From assembly GCA_003150395.1 (NCBI GenBank), contig QAMI01000065.1:1-46566 (forward strand): a stretch of 46,566 nt of DNA, in the 5' to 3' direction. Shown here piece after piece: positions 31,093-39,536 of the stretch (the first letter of the stretch is position 1; the number at the start of each line of letters is the position of its first letter). Made by a program: the position numbers and the translations under genes. The notes under the pieces were generated by a model. The model saw only the letters and a list, made by a program, of their open reading frames with translations, did not search any database and was not told where the DNA came from. Origin of the DNA: Candidatus Gastranaerophilales bacterium. Lineage in GTDB: Bacteria; Cyanobacteriota; Vampirovibrionia; Gastranaerophilales; Gastranaerophilaceae.

Positions 31093-31879
31093 CTGCACCT
31101 GCCTTGAATTTGAGTATTTTTTCACAAATTTCGCCGACCGTGTTGTTGTTAAAGATTATTTTTTCGCATTTGTGTTCTACCATTGGACGAAAGGCCTTGC
31201 TTACATAAGTTGGAGACCCTTTAAGACCAACTTCTTCCGGTTTTAGCCCGATATCGGCAAGCGAATATTTGCGGATTTCGGTATGCATTGCTTTTTTAAC
31301 TCCGTTAATTTTTGCACGCGCCGGCTCTTTGCTGTTTTGCAAAACGCACAAAAGCACAGGCAATTTTGCCCTTAATGTTTCTACTCCGTCGTCTGCCTGA
31401 CGGGTTACGACAATGTAATCGTCGCCGCATTCAAGAACTTCTTTTACAAAGGTGATTTGTGGAAGGTTAAGATGGTTAGCGATGCTCGGACCGGTTTGCG
31501 CCGTGTCACCATCTATTGCAAACTGACCGCAAAGTATTATATCAAAATCTGGAACAGCTGTTTTAATGGAGTTTGCGAGAGTTTTGCCTGTTGCATAAGT
31601 GTCCGCGCCTGCAAATTTTTTGTCTGTAATCAGCGCACCATTATCAACCCCGACTGCAATTGCTTTTTTTAGCATTTCTTCAGCTTGCAGCGGCCCCATT
31701 GTTAGCGCTGTGATTTCAACTTCTTTACAGGTGTTTTTGATTTGTAATGCAGCTTCAATCGCATAAACATCATAAGGGTTGATAATACTTTCAACCCCTT
31801 CACGCTGGATAGTATTATGTTCCGTCCACTTAATATCAGATGTGTCCGGAACCTGTTTTATACAGAGTGCGATTTTCAT
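31085..31879 (-). CDS. etfB: Electron transfer flavoprotein beta subunit
   Basis: 264 aa. MKIALCIKQVPDTSDIKW start, NPYDVYAIEAALQIK, ALTMGPLQAEEMLKKAIAVGVDNGALI, and DGDTAQTGPSIANHLNLPQITFV, all typical of EtfB, which binds AMP or an extra FAD in bifurcating forms. The gene overlaps etfA by 8 nt and follows a 62-aa Cys protein by 6 bp. A GGDTAQTGP-type motif with flanking acidic residues is present in all EtfBs, so bifurcation cannot be concluded from it alone; the nfnA-like flavoprotein partner upstream makes it plausible. Confidence 0.95.
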   Translation of the reverse strand: MKIALCIKQVPDTSDIKWTEHNTIQREGVESIINPYDVYAIEAALQIKNTCKEVEITALTMGPLQAEEMLKKAIAVGVDNGALITDKKFAGADTYATGKTLANSIKTAVPDFDIILCGQFAIDGDTAQTGPSIANHLNLPQITFVKEVLECGDDYIVVTRQADDGVETLRAKLPVLLCVLQNSKEPARAKINGVKKAMHTEIRKYSLADIGLKPEEVGLKGSPTYVSKAFRPMVEHKCEKIIFNNNTVGEICEKILKFKAGADE

Positions 31880-31885
31880 AATTAA

Positions 31886-32074
31886 TTAGTGTTTGTTTTT
31901 TTGTGCGGCTTGTCTGGAGTTCGCTGAAAGAAGCGCATTGTAAGCCATTATGTACATAGAACATTTTTTTACGCTAGGAATGTACCAGCTGCATCGTTCT
32001 TGTGTGCAGACCATGTCAATTCCGGTTCCTATACTTAATACCGGACAAAAAGGAATATCTTTTTTTTGAGCCAT
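31886..32074 (-). CDS. Small four-cysteine, probably metal-binding protein
   Basis: 62 aa. Cys residues at 10, 23, 28 and 38 in FCPVLSIG...MVCTQERCSWYIPSVKKCSMY, a CP-x12-C-x4-C-x9-C spacing typical of a small Fe-S or Zn site found in many anaerobe proteins. No other domain. AGGAGAAACG Shine-Dalgarno. Sits in the operon between the nfnA-like gene and etfB, with a 6-nt gap to etfB. An electron-relay or assembly role is inferred from context. Confidence 0.7.
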   Translation of the reverse strand: MAQKKDIPFCPVLSIGTGIDMVCTQERCSWYIPSVKKCSMYIMAYNALLSANSRQAAQKNKH

Positions 32075-32092
32075 TCGTTTCTCCTGTATATT

Positions 32093-32938
32093 TTACTGCT
32101 GAGTTGAAGCTTGTTTCAGAAGATTACAATTTTGGTCACGTTTTCTCTCCTGATCTTTGTAAATACGTGTTCTGTTGATAACTTCATCAAAATCAATTTT
32201 GTGGGCATCAAAGTCAGGCCCGTCAACGCAGGCAAACTTAACTTCTCCGCCAACGGTAACTCTGCAAGCTCCGCACATACCTGTTCCATCAACCATAATC
32301 GGGTTCATGCTGGCTTCTGTATATATTCCTTTGTCACGGGTCAAATCTGCCACTGCACGCATCATTGGCATTGGCCCTACAGCGATAGCATAATCCACTT
32401 TTTCACGGTTCATGATTTTTTCCAATACCTGGGTGACGAAGCCTTTTTCGCCCATTGAACCATCATCGGTTGTTATGTATAATTCTGTGCAAGCGTCTTT
32501 CATCTTGTCTGCCCAGAAAATTAATTCTTTTGTTCTGGCGCCCATTATCATGTAAACTTTATTTCCTGCTTCTTTGAAAGCTTTTGCAATTAAATAACAG
32601 GGTGCTGCTCCGTAGCCGCCTGCAAGACAAACCACTGTTCCATATTTTTTTATATCTGTTGGTTTGCCAAGGGGGCCTACGATATCATGAATTTCTTCAC
32701 CAACGTTAAGTTCTGCGAGTTTTTTGGTTGAATAGCCAACAGACATGAAAACAAGAGTTAGTTCACCTTTTTCCTTGTTTACATCAGCGATTGTAAGCGG
32801 AACTCTTTCGCCGTTTTCATCAGATCTAAAAATAATAAATTGTCCGGCTTGCGCATTTCTTACGACATACGGCGCCTCGACTGTAATTTCATATTGATTT
32901 GGGCAAATTTCTTTCTTTGCTAGAATTTTGTAACCCAT
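32093..32938 (-). CDS. NfnA/PyrK-type FAD/NAD(P)-binding and 2Fe-2S oxidoreductase subunit
   Basis: 281 aa. Ferredoxin-reductase-like domain with FAD-binding ...RVPLTIADVNKEKGELTLVF and NAD-binding VVCLAGGYGAAPCYLIAKAF...MIMGARTKELIFWADKM, then AVGPMPMMRAVADL. The C-terminal DGTGMCGACRVTVGGEVKFACVDGPDFDAH is the typical 2Fe-2S cluster segment of NADH-dependent ferredoxin:NADP oxidoreductase alpha (NfnA/SudB) and of dihydroorotate dehydrogenase electron-transfer subunits. The usual next gene, nfnB/gltA, is absent; the operon instead continues with a four-Cys protein and etfBA. That arrangement is unusual. Confidence 0.88.
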   Translation of the reverse strand: MGYKILAKKEICPNQYEITVEAPYVVRNAQAGQFIIFRSDENGERVPLTIADVNKEKGELTLVFMSVGYSTKKLAELNVGEEIHDIVGPLGKPTDIKKYGTVVCLAGGYGAAPCYLIAKAFKEAGNKVYMIMGARTKELIFWADKMKDACTELYITTDDGSMGEKGFVTQVLEKIMNREKVDYAIAVGPMPMMRAVADLTRDKGIYTEASMNPIMVDGTGMCGACRVTVGGEVKFACVDGPDFDAHKIDFDEVINRTRIYKDQERKRDQNCNLLKQASTQQ

Positions 32939-33017
32939 TTTTCTCTCCTGTTATTCTTTAACAATATTGTACTACAAAAAATCCACAAAAAATAATTCTT
33001 TAATATTTTTAATATAA

Positions 33018-34061
33018 TTAAACAGTTTTGTATGTATATTCAGGGTTCTTCTTTAGCTTTTCTTCAATTTCATCGAAGGTTAAAAGTCCCTGGGTTGCCC
33101 CGAATTCAGACACTGCTCCGGCTGAATTGACAGAAGCGTACATTAATGACCGTCCTATATCAAGCCTGTTTCTCTCCAGTGCTGCGCAGAACGTTGATGC
33201 AAAAGCATCTCCAGCACCAAGAGTTGAAACTACCGGGCCGTCAAAAACCGGGCAAAGATAAAATTGATTTCCATCGTACGCATAGGCTCCATGTTTCCCG
33301 TCTGTAATTACAATAACCTGATAATCCCTTATTTTTAATTTTTTCAGCATTTCTTTAACATCAGGATGAAGCGGCTCTTCTGAATATTTAGTCTCACGGG
33401 TGTCAGGGCGTTCCTGAATTTGGGTTGCTAAAGAGGCTTCTTCTTTGTTCATAACAACGATATTTGCGTTTGCAAGGATTTTCTTAAGGTAATTAAACCC
33501 TTTTTTGATGCTTGATGAACCGGCATTAAAGCATACAAACACATTGTTATCGTGCGCAAAAGTTGCAATATCATCAAGAACTTTGGTACTATCGCCATTC
33601 ATAGGCGCAATGTAAAGGAGTTTTGCATTTTTTATTGCATCAAAGTTAATATCTGATTTTTTTATCCTGGCGTTTGCACCGCGGTGAGCAAGAACAGTTC
33701 TGTCTCCTTGAAAGCTTACCAAAATTATTGAAAATCCTGTGCTTTCTTTAGGGTCTTGAATTATGTTTGATAGATCAATATCTTTATTTTTGAAAGCTTC
33801 TAAAACCCCGTCGGAATATATATCGTCACCGATTTTGAAAATCGCACTTGTTTTGTAGCCCAGATTTGCGAAGTTTACAGCAGTGTTAACTCCGCCGCCG
33901 CCGACTTGAGAGGTGAAATCCTCAATTTCAACTTTTGCTCCGTAAGGGTAACTCATAAATTCTGATTTTTTATTTTTTGTATATACAGAAACAATATTTG
34001 CATCGTCGCTTTCAACAAATACATCCATTGTCGCGCTTCCGATTGTAATTACGTCACACAT
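33018..34061 (-). CDS. PfkB-family (ribokinase-like) carbohydrate kinase
   Basis: About 347 aa from ATG 34061, which has TTGGAGG 9 nt ahead; the upstream extension starts with a TTG and is not credible. Begins MCDVITIGSATMDVFVES and has the ribokinase pattern: GGGGVNTAVNFANLGY, central GSS..., and the C-terminal ATP/anion-hole motif STLGAGDAFASTFCAAL. The substrate may be a sugar such as fructose, ribose or adenosine; the sequence does not settle it. Transcribed alone, with a terminator-poor gap to the nfnA-like gene. Confidence 0.9.
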   Translation of the reverse strand: MCDVITIGSATMDVFVESDDANIVSVYTKNKKSEFMSYPYGAKVEIEDFTSQVGGGGVNTAVNFANLGYKTSAIFKIGDDIYSDGVLEAFKNKDIDLSNIIQDPKESTGFSIILVSFQGDRTVLAHRGANARIKKSDINFDAIKNAKLLYIAPMNGDSTKVLDDIATFAHDNNVFVCFNAGSSSIKKGFNYLKKILANANIVVMNKEEASLATQIQERPDTRETKYSEEPLHPDVKEMLKKLKIRDYQVIVITDGKHGAYAYDGNQFYLCPVFDGPVVSTLGAGDAFASTFCAALERNRLDIGRSLMYASVNSAGAVSEFGATQGLLTFDEIEEKLKKNPEYTYKTV

Positions 34062-34207
34062 CTTAATATCCTCCAATTATTTTCATTCTATCATAAAAAT
34101 TGTAAATAAATATTAAAATCAAAAATGAATTTTTTATTCAATAACGCAATTCTCTAAATAAAAATTTTTTAATAATTATACGAGGAAAAATTTAGGGGAA
34201 TTTTATC

Positions 34208-36334
34208 ATGGCAGATTTAACTGTGAAAGAAAACACGACGATTATTATCAAGAAAAACAAAGGAATTACGCATGCTCTCAGAGATTTAGTTAAGAAAAAT
34301 CCTAACTCAATACTTTCTGATGGAAAAATTACAGCTAAGGAATGGAACGCCGTTCTTGATACGCTTATTGATATCAATAATTCAAGAAAATCGAATAATC
34401 AAAAACCGATATTCACAGGTGGTACTGACAAATCACGTGCCGGCTGGCATTCAAGTTTTGTTGTTCATCCAAATCAAAAGATTGAATTTACAGCAGAAGA
34501 AATGAGTGCACTGTATTCTGCAATGGGTGTGACTTTAAAAATTTCAGAAAATTCTGAAAATGCTGCGGAACAAAAAGTAGAAAGTAACCCTGATTCTACA
34601 GTAGTTACCCAGCCGGACAAACAAGATACAATCCCGGCACTAAAGGCAGATACTGTATTGGAAAAATCAGAATTGGATACTTCCAAAGTTGTTCCACCTG
34701 CACAAAAGGACAGTGTTGCTTTACCTCCGGCAGAGCATGAAAAAACAGTCATCAGTACTGATAACTCCACTGCTGTTCAGGAACCAGCAGTGGAAGACTC
34801 CTCTAAGAAATCAAGATACGAACTTAGCTGGGGCGAAATCGGTAAAATTTCACTCAAAAGCGCTAAGAACTTTGTAAAAGGAATGTTCTGTGATGAAAAC
34901 GGTTTCAGCCTTAAACGCACGGCTGCAACGGTTGGTGTTGTTGCAGGGCTTGCTCTTGCTGCTCCTGTTGCAGCTGCTGCCGGTGCAAGCGCGGCGGTTG
35001 TTGGTGGAGTTGCTTTGACTGCAAAAGTAGCCGGTCTGGGATTAGCCGGCGTTATGGCTTATAATGGCGGCAAAAATGCTATCGAAGGCGGTATAAAATA
35101 CTACAATTCTACAACCGAAGAAGAAGCTAAAGCTAACATGGAGCAGGCCATGGATGGTGCAGTAGAAGCCGCTGCCGCACTTCCGGCATTCTTTGCAATC
35201 AAAGGCGGTGCAAACAAAGGAAACAAGATTGTGCAAAACAAAGCATCACAAAAGCCACCGGTAGAAGAGGCTCCGAAAGCAGAGGCGAAACCAGCCGAAG
35301 TTAAACCTAACGAAAGCAATTCAGCTACGGAAGTCAAGCCGTTAGAAGACCCTATTCAACTAACAGATGAACCTGCACCTAAAGCTGAGCCAAAACCGGC
35401 TGAGGAAGTAAAACTTACAGAAGTTCCGAAGTCTGAAGCTAAGCCGACCGAAGCAAAGCCTGTAGATGAGCTTAAGCCTCAGGATACTCCAAAAATTGAA
35501 GTTAATCCAACCGAAATTAAACCCGAACAGCCAAAGCAAGAAACAAAAAGCGTAGAACCCGTAGATTATTCTACAAGACTTGAAATTGTTAGAACTAACA
35601 ACGGTTTCAAAATCGAACGCCACAGAAATGCAGATGGTACGATTTCAAGAGATGTTGTTTTTGACAAAAATGAAAAATATTCTTATACAAAAGAGTATCA
35701 ATACACATCAGATGGTGCAGAAGCAGGCTACACATTTGACTGGGCAAGCGGCAGCAAAGACGTATTCAAAACAGGCTCAAATCAAGGTGTAAGAACAAAA
35801 GCTGACGGTACACAATGGATTATCAAAAAAGAAGGCACAAAAATTTTAGAAGTTGAACAAATCAAGCCGAACGCAGAAACTTCGGCGGCTGAAGCAAAGC
35901 CGGCTCCCGAAGCTGCCCCGAAAACCGAACCAAATACTTCGCAGGAAGCGAAATCTGCTGAAGTTCAAACATCTGATAAATTTCCTAACTTCAAGGAACT
36001 TGAAACTTATAAAGAATCGGATTTAAATGTTTCAGTTACCTCAGCCGGGCATGGGCAAACTCCAGGTAATACAAGAAGTGTCCCTGACTTGAGAAATTAC
36101 TTGGCGAAAGACGGTACTTGGCAAGACTCTGCAATCGTTTATTTACCAAATGAAAATGCGACTGCAATCGTTATTAAGATTGCAGGACGCAGGGGCGACA
36201 ACTGGACTCTTATGGTTAACGGAAAAGTGCCGCAATCTAAAGCTGAAGCATTTATTAAATATTGTTCCGATAACAATGTGACAATGATTGATAGAACACT
36301 TTTTGCAGATTTCTTTAATGGGAAACTTAATTAA
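34208..36334 (+). CDS. Large protein of unknown function with E/K/P repeats and a Gly/Ala membrane segment
   Basis: 708 aa. N-terminus (residues 1-110) is a folded, basic domain: ALRDLVKKNPNSILSDGKIT..., ending PIFTGGTDKSRAGWHSSFVVHP, with the FTGG tag at about 72. Then a disordered acidic/polar region, a Gly/Ala-rich hydrophobic stretch (AGLALAAPVAAAAGASAAVVGGVALTAKVAGLGLAGVMAYNGG, about 243-285), a helical region, a long repetitive EAKPAE/KPxEVK segment, a YTKEYQYTSDG domain with DxxG-type spacing, and a C-terminal beta domain. No known family. Terminator 36355-36388 follows. Predicted envelope or surface protein; function unknown. Confidence 0.65.
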   Translation: MADLTVKENTTIIIKKNKGITHALRDLVKKNPNSILSDGKITAKEWNAVLDTLIDINNSRKSNNQKPIFTGGTDKSRAGWHSSFVVHPNQKIEFTAEEMSALYSAMGVTLKISENSENAAEQKVESNPDSTVVTQPDKQDTIPALKADTVLEKSELDTSKVVPPAQKDSVALPPAEHEKTVISTDNSTAVQEPAVEDSSKKSRYELSWGEIGKISLKSAKNFVKGMFCDENGFSLKRTAATVGVVAGLALAAPVAAAAGASAAVVGGVALTAKVAGLGLAGVMAYNGGKNAIEGGIKYYNSTTEEEAKANMEQAMDGAVEAAAALPAFFAIKGGANKGNKIVQNKASQKPPVEEAPKAEAKPAEVKPNESNSATEVKPLEDPIQLTDEPAPKAEPKPAEEVKLTEVPKSEAKPTEAKPVDELKPQDTPKIEVNPTEIKPEQPKQETKSVEPVDYSTRLEIVRTNNGFKIERHRNADGTISRDVVFDKNEKYSYTKEYQYTSDGAEAGYTFDWASGSKDVFKTGSNQGVRTKADGTQWIIKKEGTKILEVEQIKPNAETSAAEAKPAPEAAPKTEPNTSQEAKSAEVQTSDKFPNFKELETYKESDLNVSVTSAGHGQTPGNTRSVPDLRNYLAKDGTWQDSAIVYLPNENATAIVIKIAGRRGDNWTLMVNGKVPQSKAEAFIKYCSDNNVTMIDRTLFADFFNGKLN

Positions 36335-36354
36335 AAATTTGTTCCATAAAAAAT

Positions 36355-36388
36355 AAAAAGGATTGGAATTTCTCCAATCCTTTTTTAT
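36355..36388. terminator. Bidirectional Rho-independent terminator between convergent genes
   Basis: AAAAAGGATTGGA (36355-36367) pairs with TCCAATCCTTTTT (36373-36385), loop of 5 nt, A and T runs on both flanks. It serves the 708-aa gene and pnp. Confidence 0.85.
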
Positions 36389-36413
36389 TTATAAGACTTA
36401 AAGGTTTTAGCCC

Positions 36414-38558
36414 TTATTGATTTAAAAGCTTCGCTTTTTCTTCTTCGGTTACGCCTTTGATTGTAAGGTTTACTCTGCCTTTTTCGTCAATTTTTACGAT
36501 TTTAACAATGACTTCATCGCCAATATGAAGATGCGGTTCAATTGTTTCAATTCTTTCCTGACAAACCTGTGAAATGTGAACCATTCCGTCTTTGCCGGCA
36601 CAAAGTTCAACAAATGCGCCAATAGGAATAATTCTTACAACTTTACCTTTCATAATCATTCCGACTTCAGGTTTGAATGTAAGTTCTTTAATCATTCTTT
36701 TAGCGATTTCAGCGCCTTCCTGATCGTTTGAAGTAATTGTTACAACGCCGCTGTCCTGAATATCGATTTCAGCGCCTGATGCGTCGATAATCGCACGGAT
36801 TTGTTTTCCGCCAGGCCCGATAACAGTTCCGATATCTTCAGTTGGAATTGTCATAGTTGTAATGCTAGGAGCAAACGGTGAAAGCGGACCGGGTTCTGTA
36901 ATTGCTTCTCTCATTTTGCTTAAAATATGAAGTCTGCCTTCTTTTGCCTGAGCCAAAGCGCGGCGTAAGGTTTCGTTTGCAATACCTTTTGCCTTCATAT
37001 CCATTTGAAGAGCTGTAATTCCGGTGTCGTTTCCTGTAACTTTGAAGTCCATATCGCCGAGGAAGTCTTCAATTCCCTGAATGTCTGTTAAAACAACAGG
37101 TTCTTTGCCTTCTTCTGTAATCATACCCATTGCAACTCCGCCAATCATGCATTTTACCGGAACGCCGGCATTCATCAAAGCCATTGATGAACCGCAGGTT
37201 GACGCCATTGAGGTTGATCCGTTTGATTCTAATACGTCTGAAGTTACGCGGATTGTGTAACCGAATTCTTCTTGAGAAGGAAGTGCCGGAACATTTGCGC
37301 GTTCTGCAAGAGCACCGTGTCCGACCTCACGTCTTCCGGGGCCTCTAAGCGGTTTAACTTCCCCAACAGAAAATCCCGGGAAAATATATTTATGCATGTA
37401 AGTTTTTTCTGTTTCAGGGTCAACGCCATCAAGTTCCTGCTTCATACCAGGCCCTGCAAGGGTTGCGACTGAAAGTACCTGAGTTTGCCCCCTTGTGAAT
37501 ACGGCTGAGCCGTGTGCACGCGGAATTACGCCGACTTCGCACCAGATTGGACGTACATCGTGCGGTTTTCTTCCGTCTGCACGTACGCCTTCATCCAAAA
37601 TCATTGTGCGCATAATTTTCTTTTCTGCATTTTTGAATTCTTCTGCTACAAAGTCAATGCCTGTTTCTTCAATGATTTGTTTGATATAGTGGTCTTCAGG
37701 CAATGCGTCGATTTTTTCTTTAACAAGTTTTTTAGCTTCTTCAAGTTTTTCTTGTCTGTAAGTTCTGTCAAAGTTGTGATATGCATCGAAAATCATAGCA
37801 CCTGCTGTTTCATTGATGATATTTTTCAATTCTGTTGTGTCGTAAGGATTTACGAACTCTTGTTTTTCAACTCCGCAAAGTTTTGCAAATTCAACTTGAG
37901 CTTCGCATTGTTTTCTGATTTCGCCTTGAGCGAATTCAACAGCATTCATAATATCGTCTTCTGTTACGAATTTGCATCCTGCTTCAACCATAATTACGCT
38001 GTCGTGAGTTCCTGCAACAACGATGTCTAAATCTGATTTGTCAGCCTGTTGGTGAGTCGGGTTAGCAATCATATTGCCGTTTTCGTCGCGTGAAACTCTT
38101 ACTGCACCAATCGGGCCTTCAAAAGGAGCCCCTGAAAGCATTAAAGCACAAGACGCGCCAAGCATAGCCAGTGTATCAGGCTGATTTTGTTGATCATAGC
38201 TGAATAATTGTGCAACAATTTGAATATCGTTTCTGTAACCTTTCGGGAACAGGGGTCTTATTGGTCTATCAATCAAACGTGAAACAAGGATAGCTTTATC
38301 GCTTGCCTTGCCTTCTGAACGGTTGTAACCGCCAGGGATACGTCCGATTGAGGACATTCTTTCTTCATAATCAATTAACAACGGGAAAAAGTCGATACCA
38401 ACTCGTGGTTCTTTAGATACAACGCAATGTACAAACAACATTGTGTCGCCGCATCTTACTGTAACTGAACCATTGGTAGATTGAGCATACTTCCCGGTTT
38501 CAACTGTAACGGTTTTTCCGCCGATTTCCAGTTCGAATTTTTTTGTTTCCGGTATCAT
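36414..38558 (-). CDS. pnp: Polyribonucleotide nucleotidyltransferase (PNPase)
   Basis: 714 aa, full length. Domain order: RNase PH 1 (KYAQSTNGSVTVRCGDTML...), an all-helical linker, RNase PH 2 (SDVLESNGSTSMASTCGSSMALMNAGVPV), KH (IGTVIGPGGKQIRAIIDASGAEIDIQ) and S1 (MKGKVVRIIPIGAFVELCAGKDGMVHISQV). Phosphorolytic 3'-5' exonuclease in mRNA decay; usually part of a degradosome with RNase E. The ATG is preceded by AAGG and by a small hairpin, CGCAC/GTGCG (38576-38590), 10 nt from the SD in the 5'UTR. Confidence 0.97.
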   Translation of the reverse strand: MIPETKKFELEIGGKTVTVETGKYAQSTNGSVTVRCGDTMLFVHCVVSKEPRVGIDFFPLLIDYEERMSSIGRIPGGYNRSEGKASDKAILVSRLIDRPIRPLFPKGYRNDIQIVAQLFSYDQQNQPDTLAMLGASCALMLSGAPFEGPIGAVRVSRDENGNMIANPTHQQADKSDLDIVVAGTHDSVIMVEAGCKFVTEDDIMNAVEFAQGEIRKQCEAQVEFAKLCGVEKQEFVNPYDTTELKNIINETAGAMIFDAYHNFDRTYRQEKLEEAKKLVKEKIDALPEDHYIKQIIEETGIDFVAEEFKNAEKKIMRTMILDEGVRADGRKPHDVRPIWCEVGVIPRAHGSAVFTRGQTQVLSVATLAGPGMKQELDGVDPETEKTYMHKYIFPGFSVGEVKPLRGPGRREVGHGALAERANVPALPSQEEFGYTIRVTSDVLESNGSTSMASTCGSSMALMNAGVPVKCMIGGVAMGMITEEGKEPVVLTDIQGIEDFLGDMDFKVTGNDTGITALQMDMKAKGIANETLRRALAQAKEGRLHILSKMREAITEPGPLSPFAPSITTMTIPTEDIGTVIGPGGKQIRAIIDASGAEIDIQDSGVVTITSNDQEGAEIAKRMIKELTFKPEVGMIMKGKVVRIIPIGAFVELCAGKDGMVHISQVCQERIETIEPHLHIGDEVIVKIVKIDEKGRVNLTIKGVTEEEKAKLLNQ

Positions 38559-38575
38559 AATTACCTTGTCTTTCT

Positions 38576-38590
38576 CGCACTTCTTGTGCG
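38576..38590 (-). promoter_or_regulatory. 5'UTR hairpin of pnp
   Basis: CGCAC/GTGCG (5-bp arms, 5-nt loop) on the pnp message, just upstream of the SD. pnp mRNA in E. coli is autoregulated through a 5'UTR structure; similarity of role here is only an analogy. Confidence 0.35.
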
Positions 38591-38700
38591 TTTTAGTTAT
38601 ACACTTATTTGTTCGTTTTTATGATAACCCAAACATGAAAAAAATACCATACGGGTTAGGTTAGTTGATATTCAAGATTTTTAAGAGCTCGCTATGTATA

Positions 38701-39426
38701 CTACCAAGGGTAATCATCTTTTATTTCCCAACCATCGAACATAATCAATCCGGCACAAAAAAATCCATTTTGCTTCCTGTTGCATCCTCTCTCGTTTCCT
38801 CCTGTAAGAAACCAATTTCTATCATAGCTTGCTGCACCTTGTATGGCGGAGGTATAACCCACTCCTGCTGGTACAAATCCGAAATCGGGCTGGATTGAAA
38901 ATGCAAAAACATCACGGCCATATTGATTTGGTTTTTTAAAACCATTAATATCCACAATTATATTAATGGCTGGAACTGGATTATTATCTATATCGTATCC
39001 ATACACAAAATCAGTTGCTAAAATCATTGTTCCGTCAATTAATACCAGTTTAGGATTATTGTTTTTAACTTCTCCGTATGAATCGCAATTTTTGCCGTTT
39101 ATGCATTTGTAATGTATATCAGCAGGAAAATCTTCAGGCATATATGTTTTTATGATTTTTAAGTAAGGTGTTAAATATGTATTTGTAAAAATTTCTGTGT
39201 GTGCATTTCCTCCTATTTCAAAGTCCCAATATTTAATATCGCCGTTTTGCAGCTCGGAAAGATTTATTGCTTGCTGCATGACTGAATAGAATTTTTTTAA
39301 CTGTATGGCGGTTTGTTTTTTCTGATAATTGCCTATGAGAGAAGGCAAAGTCATAGCTGCGACTATTCCGATAATTCCCAGTGTGATAAGGACTTCTGCA
39401 ATTGTAAATGCGTTAAGTTTAAGCAT
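38701..39426 (-). CDS. Prepilin-like protein, module 3
   Basis: About 241 aa from ATG 39426 with AGAGG upstream; the longer start (39453) adds MYLHHRGIH, not credible as leader. Leader MLKLNA, then FTIAEVLITLGIIGIVAAMTLPSLIGNYQKK with Glu at +5. Soluble domain has INIIVDINGFKKPNQYGRDVFAFSI and, near the end, CAGLIMFDGWEIKDDYPW, both shared with the module 1 protein. This C-terminal match is much stronger than the match to the module 2 protein. Divergent from an XRE gene across 110 bp with repeated TGACTCATAT motifs. Predicted surface subunit. Confidence 0.9.
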   Translation of the reverse strand: MLKLNAFTIAEVLITLGIIGIVAAMTLPSLIGNYQKKQTAIQLKKFYSVMQQAINLSELQNGDIKYWDFEIGGNAHTEIFTNTYLTPYLKIIKTYMPEDFPADIHYKCINGKNCDSYGEVKNNNPKLVLIDGTMILATDFVYGYDIDNNPVPAINIIVDINGFKKPNQYGRDVFAFSIQPDFGFVPAGVGYTSAIQGAASYDRNWFLTGGNERGCNRKQNGFFCAGLIMFDGWEIKDDYPW

Positions 39427-39459
39427 ATGAATACCTCTATGGTGTAAATACATTATTTG

Positions 39460-39517
39460 TGACTTAAATATGAGTCAGTATGGTAAAACTATATCATATA
39501 ATCCATATATGAGTCAA
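39460..39517. promoter_or_regulatory. Module 3 pilin promoter with two TGACTCATAT operators
   Basis: Minus strand: TTGACT (39517-39512), 18 nt, TATAGT (39493-39488). TGACTCATAT occurs twice, same orientation: 39516-39507, covering the -35 box, and 39477-39468, just downstream of the start. The second is also one arm of the inverted repeat TGACT-8-AGTCA (39460-39477). Typical of repression by occlusion. Confidence 0.55.
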
Positions 39518-39536
39518 GGTGCAGAGGTTATTTTTT

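Noticed and set aside
37512..38030. 172-aa open frame on the plus strand antisense to pnp
   Set aside because: Lies wholly inside pnp, has a low-complexity F/C/S/N-rich translation and no SD; a shadow of the PNPase reading frame.
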